A stretch of DNA of 64,000 nt, from contig NZ_JAVHTY010000001.1 in NCBI RefSeq assembly GCF_031085165.1, forward strand, positions 558,001 through 622,000. The letters are read 5' to 3'. The stretch is from Pseudomonas sp. 102515. Lineage in GTDB: Bacteria; Pseudomonadota; Gammaproteobacteria; Pseudomonadales; Pseudomonadaceae. Of this stretch, positions 45,505 through 54,052 are shown piece by piece; the stretch's first letter is position 1, and every line of letters begins with the position of its first letter. The translations under genes were made by a program, and so were the position numbers. The notes below the pieces were generated by a model, which saw only the letters and a list, made by a program, of their open reading frames with translations, was not told the DNA's origin and did no database searches.

Positions 45505-46086
45505 GGGCGAAGCAGACGACCGAGACGTCCGCTGCTGCCACTTGCACACCCCTAGGGCGCTTCGTCTCATGGTCTCGCCGAGTGCCCGGAAAGAGCACAC
45601 GCTCGGTAGCGCCCTCGCCGCTGGACTGCAGCCTCCACTCGCAGATCAGAGCCGCTCGATACATCTTCTACTGCCCATCCTGCACGCCCGCCCCCGGCTG
45701 GCCGCCCCGATCACCCTTGCCTGCCGCGCCTTCAATCCCTTTCCCGCCCTGCAGAACTTCATCGTCCTGGCCCGGCAACTAGCGGGCAGACCACAGCGGC
45801 GAGCGCGGGGCTGATCTCCAGGCATCGGTCCACGGCCACGACCGCGTGGCCTCTGCCGCCGCCACCTTTCCTTGCCCACCCAAACAAGCAGCGGCCTGAC
45901 CAGGCGTCGCTGAGGTCCGTTGCTGCCCGCGCGCCGCCCAGCCAAATGGCCTTGCTCGCGTCGATTCTCAGCTCCTCCAGTTGCCTGTCGCCGCCCCGTT
46001 GGCGACAACAATCGCGACTTGACAGCCCCTCGTTAAAAGATAAAGGTAAATCTCGTTTAAATAACTTTTATCGAATGGAGATAAAA
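45505..46086. other. Intergenic region; promoter of the crotonase gene at its end
   Basis: No convincing gene is seen in the first 500 bases. The last 70 bases become AT-rich and hold a TTGACA box at 46019-46024 with a TAAAGG sequence 16 bases further (46041-46046), a plausible sigma-70 promoter, followed by the palindrome at 46066-46086. Confidence 0.5.
46066..46086. promoter_or_regulatory. IclR operator candidate, palindrome before crotonase gene
   Basis: TTTTATC at 46066-46072 and GATAAAA at 46080-46086 are perfect 7-bp arms with a 7-base spacer. The palindrome ends at the ATG and includes the GGAG ribosome-binding site. The same pattern, TTTATC-N7-GATAGA, lies upstream of the IclR gene at 52387-52405, so both are probably bound by that regulator. 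Confidence 0.75.
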
Positions 46087-46845
46087 ATGAGCGACATCCT
46101 GATCGATATCCAAGGCGCGGTTGCGGTCATCACGCTCAACCGGCCCGCTAAACTCAACGCCTGGACTACCCCCATGCGCAACGAGATCATCGACGCGCTC
46201 GAGCGCTTCGAGACGGACGACGCCATCCGGGCCATCATCATGACGGGTGCCGGTGACCGGACCTTCTCCGCGGGCCAGGACCTCTCCGAAGCGCACGATT
46301 TCGACGGCGAGCGCGCCGTCGCCTGGGTGGGCGAATGGCAGCGCTATTACGCCGCCCTGCGTGGTCTATCCAAGCCGCTGGTGATGGCCTTGAACGGTAC
46401 CGCGGCAGGTTCCGCCTTCCAGGTGGCCCTGCTGGGTGACATCCGGGTCGGCCACCCCGGCGTGCGCATGGGTCAACCCGAGATCAATGCCGGGATCGCC
46501 AGCACGACCGGCCCCTGGATCATGAACAGCATGCTCGGCATGTCCCGCACCATCGAACTGACCCTGACCGGCCGGCTCATGGACGCCGACGAATGCCACC
46601 GCATCGGCCTGATCCATCACCTCGTCCCGGCTGAAGAGGTGTTCACCAAGGCCTTGGAAGTTGCCGAAGCCCTGGCGGCGAAACCGCCGGTGGCCATGCG
46701 CCTGGACAAGCAGCGTTTCCGGGAAATGACCGAAGCCGGCTTCCAGGACAGCATCGAGGCGGGCACCCGCATCCAGCGCGAGGCCTACGAATCCGGCGAA
46801 CCCGCCCGGATGATGGAGGCCTTCTTCCAGCAACGCGCCAAGTAA
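46087..46845 (+). CDS. Enoyl-CoA hydratase/isomerase (crotonase) family enzyme
   Basis: The 252-residue crotonase-fold enzyme has the oxyanion-hole sequences SAGQDL (residues 61-66) and GTAAGSAFQVALLGDI (104-119), and GQPEINAGI with E132. The position of the first catalytic glutamate of enoyl-CoA hydratase is Gln112, so normal hydration with two glutamates is not expected; hydrolysis, isomerisation, decarboxylation or a one-Glu hydration is possible. The ATG at 46087 has GGAG six bases upstream. Together with the acyl-CoA ligase nearby it suggests CoA-dependent degradation of an imported acid. Confidence 0.88.
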   Translation: MSDILIDIQGAVAVITLNRPAKLNAWTTPMRNEIIDALERFETDDAIRAIIMTGAGDRTFSAGQDLSEAHDFDGERAVAWVGEWQRYYAALRGLSKPLVMALNGTAAGSAFQVALLGDIRVGHPGVRMGQPEINAGIASTTGPWIMNSMLGMSRTIELTLTGRLMDADECHRIGLIHHLVPAEEVFTKALEVAEALAAKPPVAMRLDKQRFREMTEAGFQDSIEAGTRIQREAYESGEPARMMEAFFQQRAK

Positions 46846-46998
46846 GAGCGCGGCCCCCCTGACCGGGAGCACCACCCTCCACGCCTCGCCCACGAGGCCT
46901 TCCGCTATCTCTGCCGACGACATGGGTTCACCGCTGCCGGGCGTTTGCGGCACGGCACGACCTGCAAACGAGTTTTCGTTGCCAAGGAGTCAGTCCAG

Positions 46999-48063
46999 AT
47001 GAGTCAATTCCAGAATCCAGGTCGCCGACAGGTGCTCAAGGCCGGCGCCCTTCTGGCCGCCGCGGCAGGTCTGCCGCGTATCGTTTTCGCTCAGGATCAG
47101 CGCCTCGTGGTCTCGGACCCTGGCGGCCCCTATACCGAGGCTTATCGCCGGGCCTTCTACACGCCCTTCGAGCAGGCGACCGGTATCAAGGTCATCAGCG
47201 TGGCCCGCGAATCCCAGCCGGTCGCCCAGTTCTCGGCCATGGTGCAGACCCGCAACTATGTCTGGGACGTCACCACCCTGACGATCTCGGCAGACATTCC
47301 CTTTCTCGAGGAAAAGGGCTTCCTCGAACCCATCGGGCTGAAGGCGGAGGACTATCCCGATCTCCTCCCCGAGGCGGTCACCGCCAACTGGCTGGGCGTG
47401 GACGTCTATTCCACCGTCCTGGCCTACCGCACCGACACCTTCGCCCCCGGCAAGGGCCCCCAGTCCTGGCGCGACTTCTGGGACGTCGAGAAGTTTCCCG
47501 GTCGCCGCTGCCTGAGACGCAACCCGCTGGATACCCTCGAACAGGCGCTCATGGCCGACGGGGTCGCCATCGATGACCTCTATCCGCTGGACGTGGACCG
47601 TGCGTTCAAGAGCCTCGATCGCATCAAGCGCCATGTCGATATCTGGTGGACCTCCGGTGCCCAGGCCATGCAGGCCATTCAGAGCGGCGAGGTGGACATG
47701 ATCTCCACCTGGAATGGTCGCGCCCAGGCGGCCATCGACAATGGCGCCCCGGTGGAGATCGCCTGGAACCAGGGCCTGTACTCCATCGAAGGCTGGGCGA
47801 TTCCCAAGGGCACGCCACGCGCGGACCTCGCCAAGCAGTTCGTCCGCTTTTGCGCGGATGCGCAGCGCCAGGCCGAACTGACCAGGACCCTGGCCTACGG
47901 CCCCACCAACCGCAAGGCCTTCGACAGCATCCCCGCCGAGCGCGCACGTCTGCTGCCCACCGAGCCGGGCAACCTGCAGCACATGCGGCTGCCCAGTCCG
48001 CAGTGGTGGGCGGAACATCGCGCTGCAGTGACCGAGCGCTTCAACGCCTGGATTCTGTCCTGA
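46999..48063 (+). CDS. ABC transporter substrate-binding protein (spermidine/opine type, Tat-like signal)
   Basis: The 354-residue protein has a twin-arginine-like leader (GRRQVLKAGALLAAAAGLPR, cleavage near FAQ at about residue 31) and a PotD-type fold: VVSDPGGPYTEAYRRAFYTP and VDIWWTSGAQAMQAIQSGEV. It is the periplasmic receptor for the ABC importer encoded next. Members of this branch bind polyamines, opines, carnitine-like compounds or aromatic acids. AAGGAG precedes ATG 46999. The gap after the crotonase gene is 153 bases. Confidence 0.92.
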   Translation: MSQFQNPGRRQVLKAGALLAAAAGLPRIVFAQDQRLVVSDPGGPYTEAYRRAFYTPFEQATGIKVISVARESQPVAQFSAMVQTRNYVWDVTTLTISADIPFLEEKGFLEPIGLKAEDYPDLLPEAVTANWLGVDVYSTVLAYRTDTFAPGKGPQSWRDFWDVEKFPGRRCLRRNPLDTLEQALMADGVAIDDLYPLDVDRAFKSLDRIKRHVDIWWTSGAQAMQAIQSGEVDMISTWNGRAQAAIDNGAPVEIAWNQGLYSIEGWAIPKGTPRADLAKQFVRFCADAQRQAELTRTLAYGPTNRKAFDSIPAERARLLPTEPGNLQHMRLPSPQWWAEHRAAVTERFNAWILS

Positions 48064-48075
48064 GGGGAGCTGGAG

Positions 48076-49128
48076 ATGGCCATAAAACTAGCAACCGTCG
48101 GCCTTGGCAAAACCTATGGGAACGCCGTTGCGCTGCAGCCCACCGACCTGACCGTGCAGGACGGCGAATTCCTGACCCTGCTCGGCCCTTCCGGCTCGGG
48201 CAAGACCACGCTCCTGCAGATGATCTCGGGACTGGTCCAGCCCTCGATGGGTACCCTGCTCATCGATGGCCAGGACGCCACCCGCACGCCGCCGGGCGAG
48301 CGGGGGATCGGCCTGGTGTTCCAGAGCTATGCGCTGTTTCCGCACCTGAGCGTGTGGGACAACGTCGCCTACGGCTTGCGCATGCGCAAGCGGAGCAAGG
48401 TCGATATCGCGAAGGCGGTCGACGACGCCCTCGACATGGTGCGGATGCGCGACTTCGCGCGCCGTTACCCACAGGAACTCTCTGGCGGCCAGCAGCAACG
48501 CATCGCCCTCGCGCGCTGCTTCGTCTACCGCCCCTCGGTGATCCTGCTGGACGAACCCCTGGGCGCGCTGGACAAGAATCTACGCGAGCACATGCAGCTG
48601 GAGATCCGCCACCTGCATCGCGAGCTGGGCGCCACCTTCATCTATGTCACCCATGACCAGGAAGAGGCGCTCACGCTGTCCGATCGAATCTGCCTGATGA
48701 ACCAGGCCCGCATCGAACAGCTGGGGACGCCCGAGGACCTCTACGACAGACCGGTCAGCCGCTTCGCCGCTGGCTTCATCGGCCACTCCAATCTGCTGGA
48801 GGGCCGCTTCACCGCCGATCGCCGGCTGCAGGTCGAAAACGCCACCCTGGACCTCGACGCTCATCAGGGGTGCGATGGCAGCGAAGGTCTGCTCCTGGTT
48901 CGCCCGGAAGCCGCGCGACTGACGGCGCCCGGGGAGGGACTGCTGCAGGGTCTGGTGGACGCGTGCGTCTTCCTGGGCAGCGATCTGCGCGCCCAGGTCA
49001 GACTGCCCTCGGGCAAGGCATTCAACGTCAGGTGCCCGCGGCAACTGACCGTCAGACCGGGTGATGCGGTGGGCATCACCTGGGACCCGCGGCAGGCCGC
49101 GCTGCTGCCGGCGGAGGTCCGCCCATGA
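48076..49128 (+). CDS. ABC transporter ATP-binding protein (PotA type)
   Basis: The 350-residue ATPase has Walker A GPSGSGKTTLLQ (near residue 38), Q-loop GLVFQSYALFPHLSV, signature [15 protein letters not shown], Walker B VILLDEPLGALDKNL and the H-loop, followed by a TOBE domain. It energises the double permease encoded next, whose start overlaps its stop by four bases (ATGA). The motif set is that of spermidine/putrescine and ferric-type uptake ATPases. Confidence 0.95.
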   Translation: MAIKLATVGLGKTYGNAVALQPTDLTVQDGEFLTLLGPSGSGKTTLLQMISGLVQPSMGTLLIDGQDATRTPPGERGIGLVFQSYALFPHLSVWDNVAYGLRMRKRSKVDIAKAVDDALDMVRMRDFARRYPQELSGGQQQRIALARCFVYRPSVILLDEPLGALDKNLREHMQLEIRHLHRELGATFIYVTHDQEEALTLSDRICLMNQARIEQLGTPEDLYDRPVSRFAAGFIGHSNLLEGRFTADRRLQVENATLDLDAHQGCDGSEGLLLVRPEAARLTAPGEGLLQGLVDACVFLGSDLRAQVRLPSGKAFNVRCPRQLTVRPGDAVGITWDPRQAALLPAEVRP

Positions 49129-50828
49129 GCCTGCGTCGAGGTCTGCTGCCCGCGCTGCCGGCCCTGCTGTTCCTGGGTGCGTTCTTTCTACTCCCGGTCG
49201 CCGAGATGCTGGTGGGCAGCGTTCAGGGCAACGCTGGCGAACTGACCCTGGCCAATTTCGAACGGATCGCCTCGACGCCCATCTATGCCCGGGTGCTCTG
49301 GATCACCTTCTGGATTTCCGCCCTGGCCGCGGTGCTCGCGGTCCTGCTCGCCTACCCCATCGCCTATCTGCTGTGTCGCCTGTCGCCTCATGGGCGGGAG
49401 CGTTGGCTGCTGTGGATCATGCTGCCGTTCTGGACCAGCTATCTGGTGAAGACCTACGCCTGGATGCTGCTGCTCAGTCGCAAGGGTCTGCTGACGACGC
49501 TTGCCGCCAAGGTCGTCGACGATCCTTCGGGACTGGTGCCGGCGCTGTCCGGCACCCTGATCGGCATGGTCCACGCCATGCTGCCCCTGGCGGTGATCAC
49601 CCTGCTGCCGATCATGAGAACCATCGACAAGCGCCTGATGCCCGCCGCGGAGACCCTGGGCGCCAGCCGGACCATGAGTTTCTTCAGTGTCTTCCTGCCC
49701 CTGTCCGGGCCCGGCGTCGCCGCGGCAAGCCTGCTGGTCTTCATCACCAGTCTCGGCTTCTTCATTGTGCCGGCCCTGCTCGGTTCGCCCCGCGAAATGA
49801 TGGTGGCGCAGCTGGTCATCTCGTCCGTGCTCGACCTCTTCGACCTGCATTTCGCCGGGGCCCTGTCCGTGGTGCTGCTGGTCTGCTCGCTGCTGGTGTT
49901 CTGGCTGTTTGATCGCGTGGCCGGATTGTCTTCGCTCAGCGGCGAGGCGCCGAAGAATCGCCGCGCCGGGGTGTCCCAACGCCTGCTGATCGGCCTTGGT
50001 CATGCCCTGTCGGGCCTGTTGCCGCGGCGGTACGGCCAGGGAGATAGCCTCCTCCTCACCGGCTACAGCGTGCTGCTGGTGGCCCTGCTGATCCTGCCGG
50101 TCCTGGTGGTGATTCCCCTGGCCTTCACCAGCGCGCCCTATATCGCCTTTCCACCCAAGCTGTTCAGTCTGAAATGGTTCGCCGAGTTCTTCTTCTCACC
50201 GGTCTGGCAGGCGGCGCTCTGGCGCTCGCTGAGCGTCGGGGTGCTCACGGCACTGCTCGCGGTGATCCTCGGCTTCGGTGCGACGCTGGCCCTCACCCGC
50301 CTGCCGTCACGCTGGAACAAGCTGCTGTTCGCGCTGTTCATCTCGCCCCTGATCGTGCCGCGCATCGTCATCGCCCTCGGCCTGCTCTATCTGTTCTCGC
50401 GCATCGGCCTGGCCGGTCGCGACCTGGGCCTGGTCATCGGGCATACCGTGCTGGCCCTGCCCTATGTGGTGGTCACCCTCAGCGCTGCCTTCAAGCAGTA
50501 CGACTGGCGCCTGGACGATGCCGCGCGAATTCTCGGGGCCTCTTCGCTGACGCGCCTGCGGACCGTCACCCTCCCGCTGATGTCGAGCAGCCTGGTATCC
50601 GCCTTCCTGCTGGCCTTCATCACCTCCTTCGATGACCTGACCATCGCCATCTTCGTCAGTGGCGGCATCAACACGACCCTGCCCAAGCAGATGTGGGACA
50701 GCATCCAGCTGGCGCTCTCCCCCACCCTGGCGGCAGTCTCGACCACCCTGGTCGCCTTCATCGTCGCCTTCGCGCTCCTCGCCCGCTGGGTGTCGTCGCG
50801 TGCTACCGCGAAACTTCAAGGACGCTGA
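49125..50828 (+). CDS. Fused double ABC permease (PotB-PotC type)
   Basis: This 567-residue inner-membrane protein contains two permease domains in one chain. The first (residues 1-280) has PAAETLGASRTMSFFSVFLP, the second (about 310-560) has DAARILGASSLTRLRTVTLP, each the EAA-type loop that docks on the ATPase. Normally two separate genes encode these halves. The start overlaps the ATPase gene; the acyl-CoA ligase follows after three bases, so transport and activation are tightly coupled. Confidence 0.93.
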   Translation: MSLRRGLLPALPALLFLGAFFLLPVAEMLVGSVQGNAGELTLANFERIASTPIYARVLWITFWISALAAVLAVLLAYPIAYLLCRLSPHGRERWLLWIMLPFWTSYLVKTYAWMLLLSRKGLLTTLAAKVVDDPSGLVPALSGTLIGMVHAMLPLAVITLLPIMRTIDKRLMPAAETLGASRTMSFFSVFLPLSGPGVAAASLLVFITSLGFFIVPALLGSPREMMVAQLVISSVLDLFDLHFAGALSVVLLVCSLLVFWLFDRVAGLSSLSGEAPKNRRAGVSQRLLIGLGHALSGLLPRRYGQGDSLLLTGYSVLLVALLILPVLVVIPLAFTSAPYIAFPPKLFSLKWFAEFFFSPVWQAALWRSLSVGVLTALLAVILGFGATLALTRLPSRWNKLLFALFISPLIVPRIVIALGLLYLFSRIGLAGRDLGLVIGHTVLALPYVVVTLSAAFKQYDWRLDDAARILGASSLTRLRTVTLPLMSSSLVSAFLLAFITSFDDLTIAIFVSGGINTTLPKQMWDSIQLALSPTLAAVSTTLVAFIVAFALLARWVSSRATAKLQGR

Positions 50829-50831
50829 TCC

Positions 50832-52367
50832 ATGCATCCCCATACCGATTTCTTTCCCGCGCGATCCCCCCAGGATCGCCTGGACGTCATCCCGCTCCTC
50901 CATGAACGCCTGACCGACAGCTCCAGCCGGATGCGCATCGTCTTCGGTGAGCAAGCGCTGGAGCGCGACTCGCTTCGCGCCCGGGTCGCCGGTTTGCAGA
51001 GCACCCTGGCGGCGCGTGGACTGGGGGTGGGCAGTCGGATCGCGACGTTCCTCGGTAACAGCGCCGATCAGGTCGCCCTGATCTATGCCATGACGCTGAG
51101 CGGCATCACCTGGATCCCGATCAACACCAAGCTGCGGGGCCCGGGACTCGACTACCCCTTCGAACATGCCCAGCCCGACCTGGTGATCAGCGAGCCCGCG
51201 CTGCAACCGCTGCTGCAGGCGGGAGCTGCCCACCGCCTACCCCTAGTGACCCTTGCGGACCTCGTTCGCGAGGCCGAAGCCGCGCCCGCTGCCGAGCTTC
51301 GTCCAGAGCAGGTGGCCTTCGACCACTCGCTATGCATCATCTATACGTCCGGCACGACCGGCCATCCCAAGGGCGTGATCTTTACCCATCGCATGATGCG
51401 TATCGCTGGCGAGTCGGTCATCCGGGTAGCCGACGTCCAGCCGGACGACCATCTGCTGATCTGGGAGCCAATGTGCCATATCGGCGGCGCCCAGATGCTG
51501 ATGGCGCCCCTGCTTACCCCCTGCGAATTGCACATCGTGCCGCGCTTCTCGGCCAGTCGCTTCTGGGATCAGTGCGCCGCTGCCCAGGCCACCCAGCTGC
51601 ACTACCTGGGAGGCATCATCGACATCCTGATGCAGCAGCCGCCAGCGGCCTGGCCTGATCGCCATCCGCTGCGCGTTCTATGGGGCGCAGGCGTTGGCCT
51701 GAATCGCTGGGCTGACACCGAAGCGCGCTTTGGCTGTGCCCTGCGCGAGTGCTATGGCATGACTGAGTGCTCGAGCTTCGCCACGCTGAACGAACGGGGA
51801 ACGCCGGGCTCGGTGGGACGCCCCCTGCCCTGGCTGACCGTCGAACTCCTGGATCAGCACGGGCAAGCGGTGGCCGACGGTGAACTGGGAGAAATCGTGC
51901 TGTCGAGTGCGGTGGAAGGCGCCTTTCTGCCAGGCTATCTCGACAATCCCGCGGCGACCGCCGCCACCCTTCGCGAGGGACGCCTGTTCACCGGCGACCT
52001 GGCCAGGCGCAACGCCGACGGTGAGCTGTTCTTCGTGGGCCGGAAAACCGACAGCATGCGCGTTCGTGGCGAGAACGTCTCGGCCTGGGAAGTGGAGCGA
52101 ATTTTCAATAGCCATCCGGCCGTCCATGCCAGCGCGGCGATCGGTGTCGCCTCCGCCATCGGCGAACAGGAAATCCTCTTGTACGTGCAGGCCAAGCCTG
52201 ACACCGCGCTCGACTTCGCCGCTCTCGCGGCCTGGTCCGCAGACAAGCTCGCTTCCTATCAGCGACCGACCTTCTATCAGGCGGTCGACGCCTTCGACCT
52301 GACACCCAGCGAGCGCATCAGAAAGCATCTGCTGAGCCGCTCGACAGCAGACGCCTGGAAGTGCTGA
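50832..52367 (+). CDS. Acyl-CoA ligase (AMP-forming)
   Basis: The 511-residue ANL-superfamily enzyme activates a carboxylic acid as its CoA thioester. The P-loop is IIYTSGTTGHPKGVIFTHR, the adenine motif RECYGMTECSS, and the hinge and core motifs are FTGDLARRNADGELFFVGRK and RGENVSAWEVER; the catalytic lysine region (LTPSERIRKHLL) contains a lysine in the expected place. The subgroup resembles crotonobetaine/carnitine-CoA ligase and ferulate-type ligases. With the crotonase gene and the importer it forms a catabolic module; the substrate acid is unknown. Confidence 0.9.
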   Translation: MHPHTDFFPARSPQDRLDVIPLLHERLTDSSSRMRIVFGEQALERDSLRARVAGLQSTLAARGLGVGSRIATFLGNSADQVALIYAMTLSGITWIPINTKLRGPGLDYPFEHAQPDLVISEPALQPLLQAGAAHRLPLVTLADLVREAEAAPAAELRPEQVAFDHSLCIIYTSGTTGHPKGVIFTHRMMRIAGESVIRVADVQPDDHLLIWEPMCHIGGAQMLMAPLLTPCELHIVPRFSASRFWDQCAAAQATQLHYLGGIIDILMQQPPAAWPDRHPLRVLWGAGVGLNRWADTEARFGCALRECYGMTECSSFATLNERGTPGSVGRPLPWLTVELLDQHGQAVADGELGEIVLSSAVEGAFLPGYLDNPAATAATLREGRLFTGDLARRNADGELFFVGRKTDSMRVRGENVSAWEVERIFNSHPAVHASAAIGVASAIGEQEILLYVQAKPDTALDFAALAAWSADKLASYQRPTFYQAVDAFDLTPSERIRKHLLSRSTADAWKC

Positions 52368-52386
52368 GAAAGTATCCAGGACTAGC

Positions 52387-52407
52387 TTTATCGAACTGCG
52401 ATAGAAA
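52387..52407. promoter_or_regulatory. IclR operator candidate upstream of the iclR-like gene
   Basis: TTTATC (52387-52392), seven bases, then GATAGAAA (52400-52407) repeats the pattern at 46066-46086 with the same spacing; TTTATCGAA and the second GATA are identical. It lies 51 bases before the regulator start, consistent with autoregulation and control of the crotonase/transport genes by the same protein. Confidence 0.72.
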
Positions 52408-52457
52408 AATAGCGCCGGCGACCCGATAATTCGCGCCCCCCAAGCAGGAGTCTCTCC

Positions 52458-53252
52458 ATGAGTGATCCGCGACGTCCGCGCAAGGACCCCACCGCCTCTT
52501 CGCTTTACGTGCAATCCGTCGAGAAGGCGATGAAGGTCCTGACCGCGTTCGATGGCAGCAAACGCCATCTTTCGCTCTCGGAAATCGCCGGGCTCGCCGA
52601 TATGGACATCAGCGCCGCCCAGCGCTTTACCCATACGCTCAGTACCCTTGGCTACCTCACGAAGGGCGCCGACAAGAAATACGAGCTGTCACCCAGACTG
52701 CTCGATTTCACCTTCCACTACCTGTCGTCCAGCGAATTGGTCAATCGCGCCGCGCCCTATCTGCAGCAACTCGGCAGCGAGACGGAAGAAGCCACCAACC
52801 TGACCGTCATGGACGGGACCGACATCGTCTACGTCGTGCGTATCGTCAGCCGCCACGTCTTCAACGCCAACGTCATCGTCGGCAGTCGACTTCCCGCCTG
52901 GTGTACCGCACCCGGACTGGCGATTCTTTCCACCTATGCGGATGACGAGGTCGACGACATCCTCGATCGCAGCGAGCTGATCGCCTATACCCCGGCGACG
53001 GTCACCGATCGCGACAAGGTCTGGGAAAACATCCGGCAGGCTCGCCAGCGGCGCTACGCCCACGTCGAGGACCAGTTCTTCTATGGTGACACCTCGACCG
53101 CGGCAGCGATCGTCGATGCAGCGGGCCGCGCAATAGGCGCCGTCAACGTCGCGGTGACCCGCGCACGCTGGAATGCCGAGCGCGACGAAAAGCGGATGGC
53201 GGACCTGCTCATTTCCACGGCGGCGGCGATATCGGCCAAACGCAAGGGCTAG
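52458..53252 (+). CDS. IclR-family transcriptional regulator
   Basis: The 264-residue regulator has an N-terminal winged helix (SLSEIAGLADMDISAAQRFT, residues 38-57) and the IclR effector domain (SETEEATNLTVMDGTDIVYV; RLPAWCTAPGLAILS; TVTDRDKVWENIRQARQRRY). CAGGAG precedes ATG 52458. It closes the crotonase-importer-ligase module, and the paired palindromes at 46066 and 52387 support it as the local regulator. IclR proteins may be activators or repressors; operator overlap with a start codon suggests repression. Confidence 0.92.
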   Translation: MSDPRRPRKDPTASSLYVQSVEKAMKVLTAFDGSKRHLSLSEIAGLADMDISAAQRFTHTLSTLGYLTKGADKKYELSPRLLDFTFHYLSSSELVNRAAPYLQQLGSETEEATNLTVMDGTDIVYVVRIVSRHVFNANVIVGSRLPAWCTAPGLAILSTYADDEVDDILDRSELIAYTPATVTDRDKVWENIRQARQRRYAHVEDQFFYGDTSTAAAIVDAAGRAIGAVNVAVTRARWNAERDEKRMADLLISTAAAISAKRKG

Positions 53253-53356
53253 CGAAGGATCGCTGCGGGCAAGCAGGCTCCCAATCAGGATCTCGCCTGA
53301 CGCCGGTCTTCAAGGCAATCTCATGCTCATCGAGCGCTCCAGCTCGCCGAGTACCC

Positions 53357-53965
53357 TCAGTCCAGCAACAGGCAAATCGCCCGCTCGATCCGCTCCGCCG
53401 CCAGCGCCTGCAGTCCCTCGGGATCGTCGCCCAGCAGCGCCCGCAACTGATGCGGCGCGAAGACCAGATCGATGAACGCCTCGAGCAGGCGCTCGACGTC
53501 GTCCGGCCGATCCGGGCCCGCCTCGATCGCCTGCCGCACCCGCAGGCGACCTGCCTCCCAGCCGATCCGGGTCGCCTCGGCCGCCACGGCCGGAAAGCGA
53601 TCGGCCGTGGCGATCACCAGTCGCATCATCGCCAGGGTCTTCGGCCGCGAGGCGTGCTCCAGCATGTCCTGACCGGCCAGCCGCAGGCGTTCCGCGAGCG
53701 GCAGGCCGGAGGGCAAGGGCTCGATCTGCGGCAGTGTTCCCGAATGGCGGCGGATCACCGCCTCGAAGAGCTGGTCCTTGTTGGCGAAGCGCGCATAGAG
53801 GCTGGCCTTGCCCGCTCCGGCCTGTCGCGCCACCGCCTCGCAGGAGGTCGCGGCAAAGCCCTGGGCAAGGAAGAGTTCGAAGGCAGCGTCCAGCAGCCGA
53901 CGATCGACATCGCCGGCCTCTTCACGCCGAGGTCGCCCGCCGCGTGGTTTGGTCATCTCGTTCAT
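53357..53965 (-). CDS. TetR/AcrR-family repressor
   Basis: A 202-residue regulator with TetR DNA-binding region (AFELFLAQGFAATSCEAVAR and AGAGKASLYARFANKDQLFE). The C-terminal ligand domain is of the common AcrR-like type. It is divergent from an epoxide hydrolase gene across 87 bases, where a 22-base palindrome lies between the two starts. It likely senses an epoxide, its parent alkene or another hydrophobic ligand and represses the hydrolase. AAGG lies about eight bases before ATG 53965. Confidence 0.92.
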   Translation of the reverse strand: MNEMTKPRGGRPRREEAGDVDRRLLDAAFELFLAQGFAATSCEAVARQAGAGKASLYARFANKDQLFEAVIRRHSGTLPQIEPLPSGLPLAERLRLAGQDMLEHASRPKTLAMMRLVIATADRFPAVAAEATRIGWEAGRLRVRQAIEAGPDRPDDVERLLEAFIDLVFAPHQLRALLGDDPEGLQALAAERIERAICLLLD

Positions 53966-53998
53966 GGGCGAACCTTAGGCGGATTGACAGAGCCTGTA

Positions 53999-54020
53999 AA
54001 CTGAACGATAACGTTCAGTT
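53999..54020. promoter_or_regulatory. TetR operator candidate, 22-base palindrome
   Basis: AACTGAACG at 53999-54007 and CGTTCAGTT at 54012-54020 are perfect 9-bp arms around a four-base spacer. It is located 32 bases before the epoxide hydrolase start and 33 bases from the TetR start, the usual position for control of both divergent genes. Confidence 0.85.
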
Positions 54021-54052
54021 ATGCGACTGCGCCCTTCCCTGCGAGGCTCTCC

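Noticed and set aside
45542-45814. A 90-codon frame between the GntR and crotonase genes
   Set aside because: No start signal and no recognisable domain; proline/arginine-rich like random high-GC frames.
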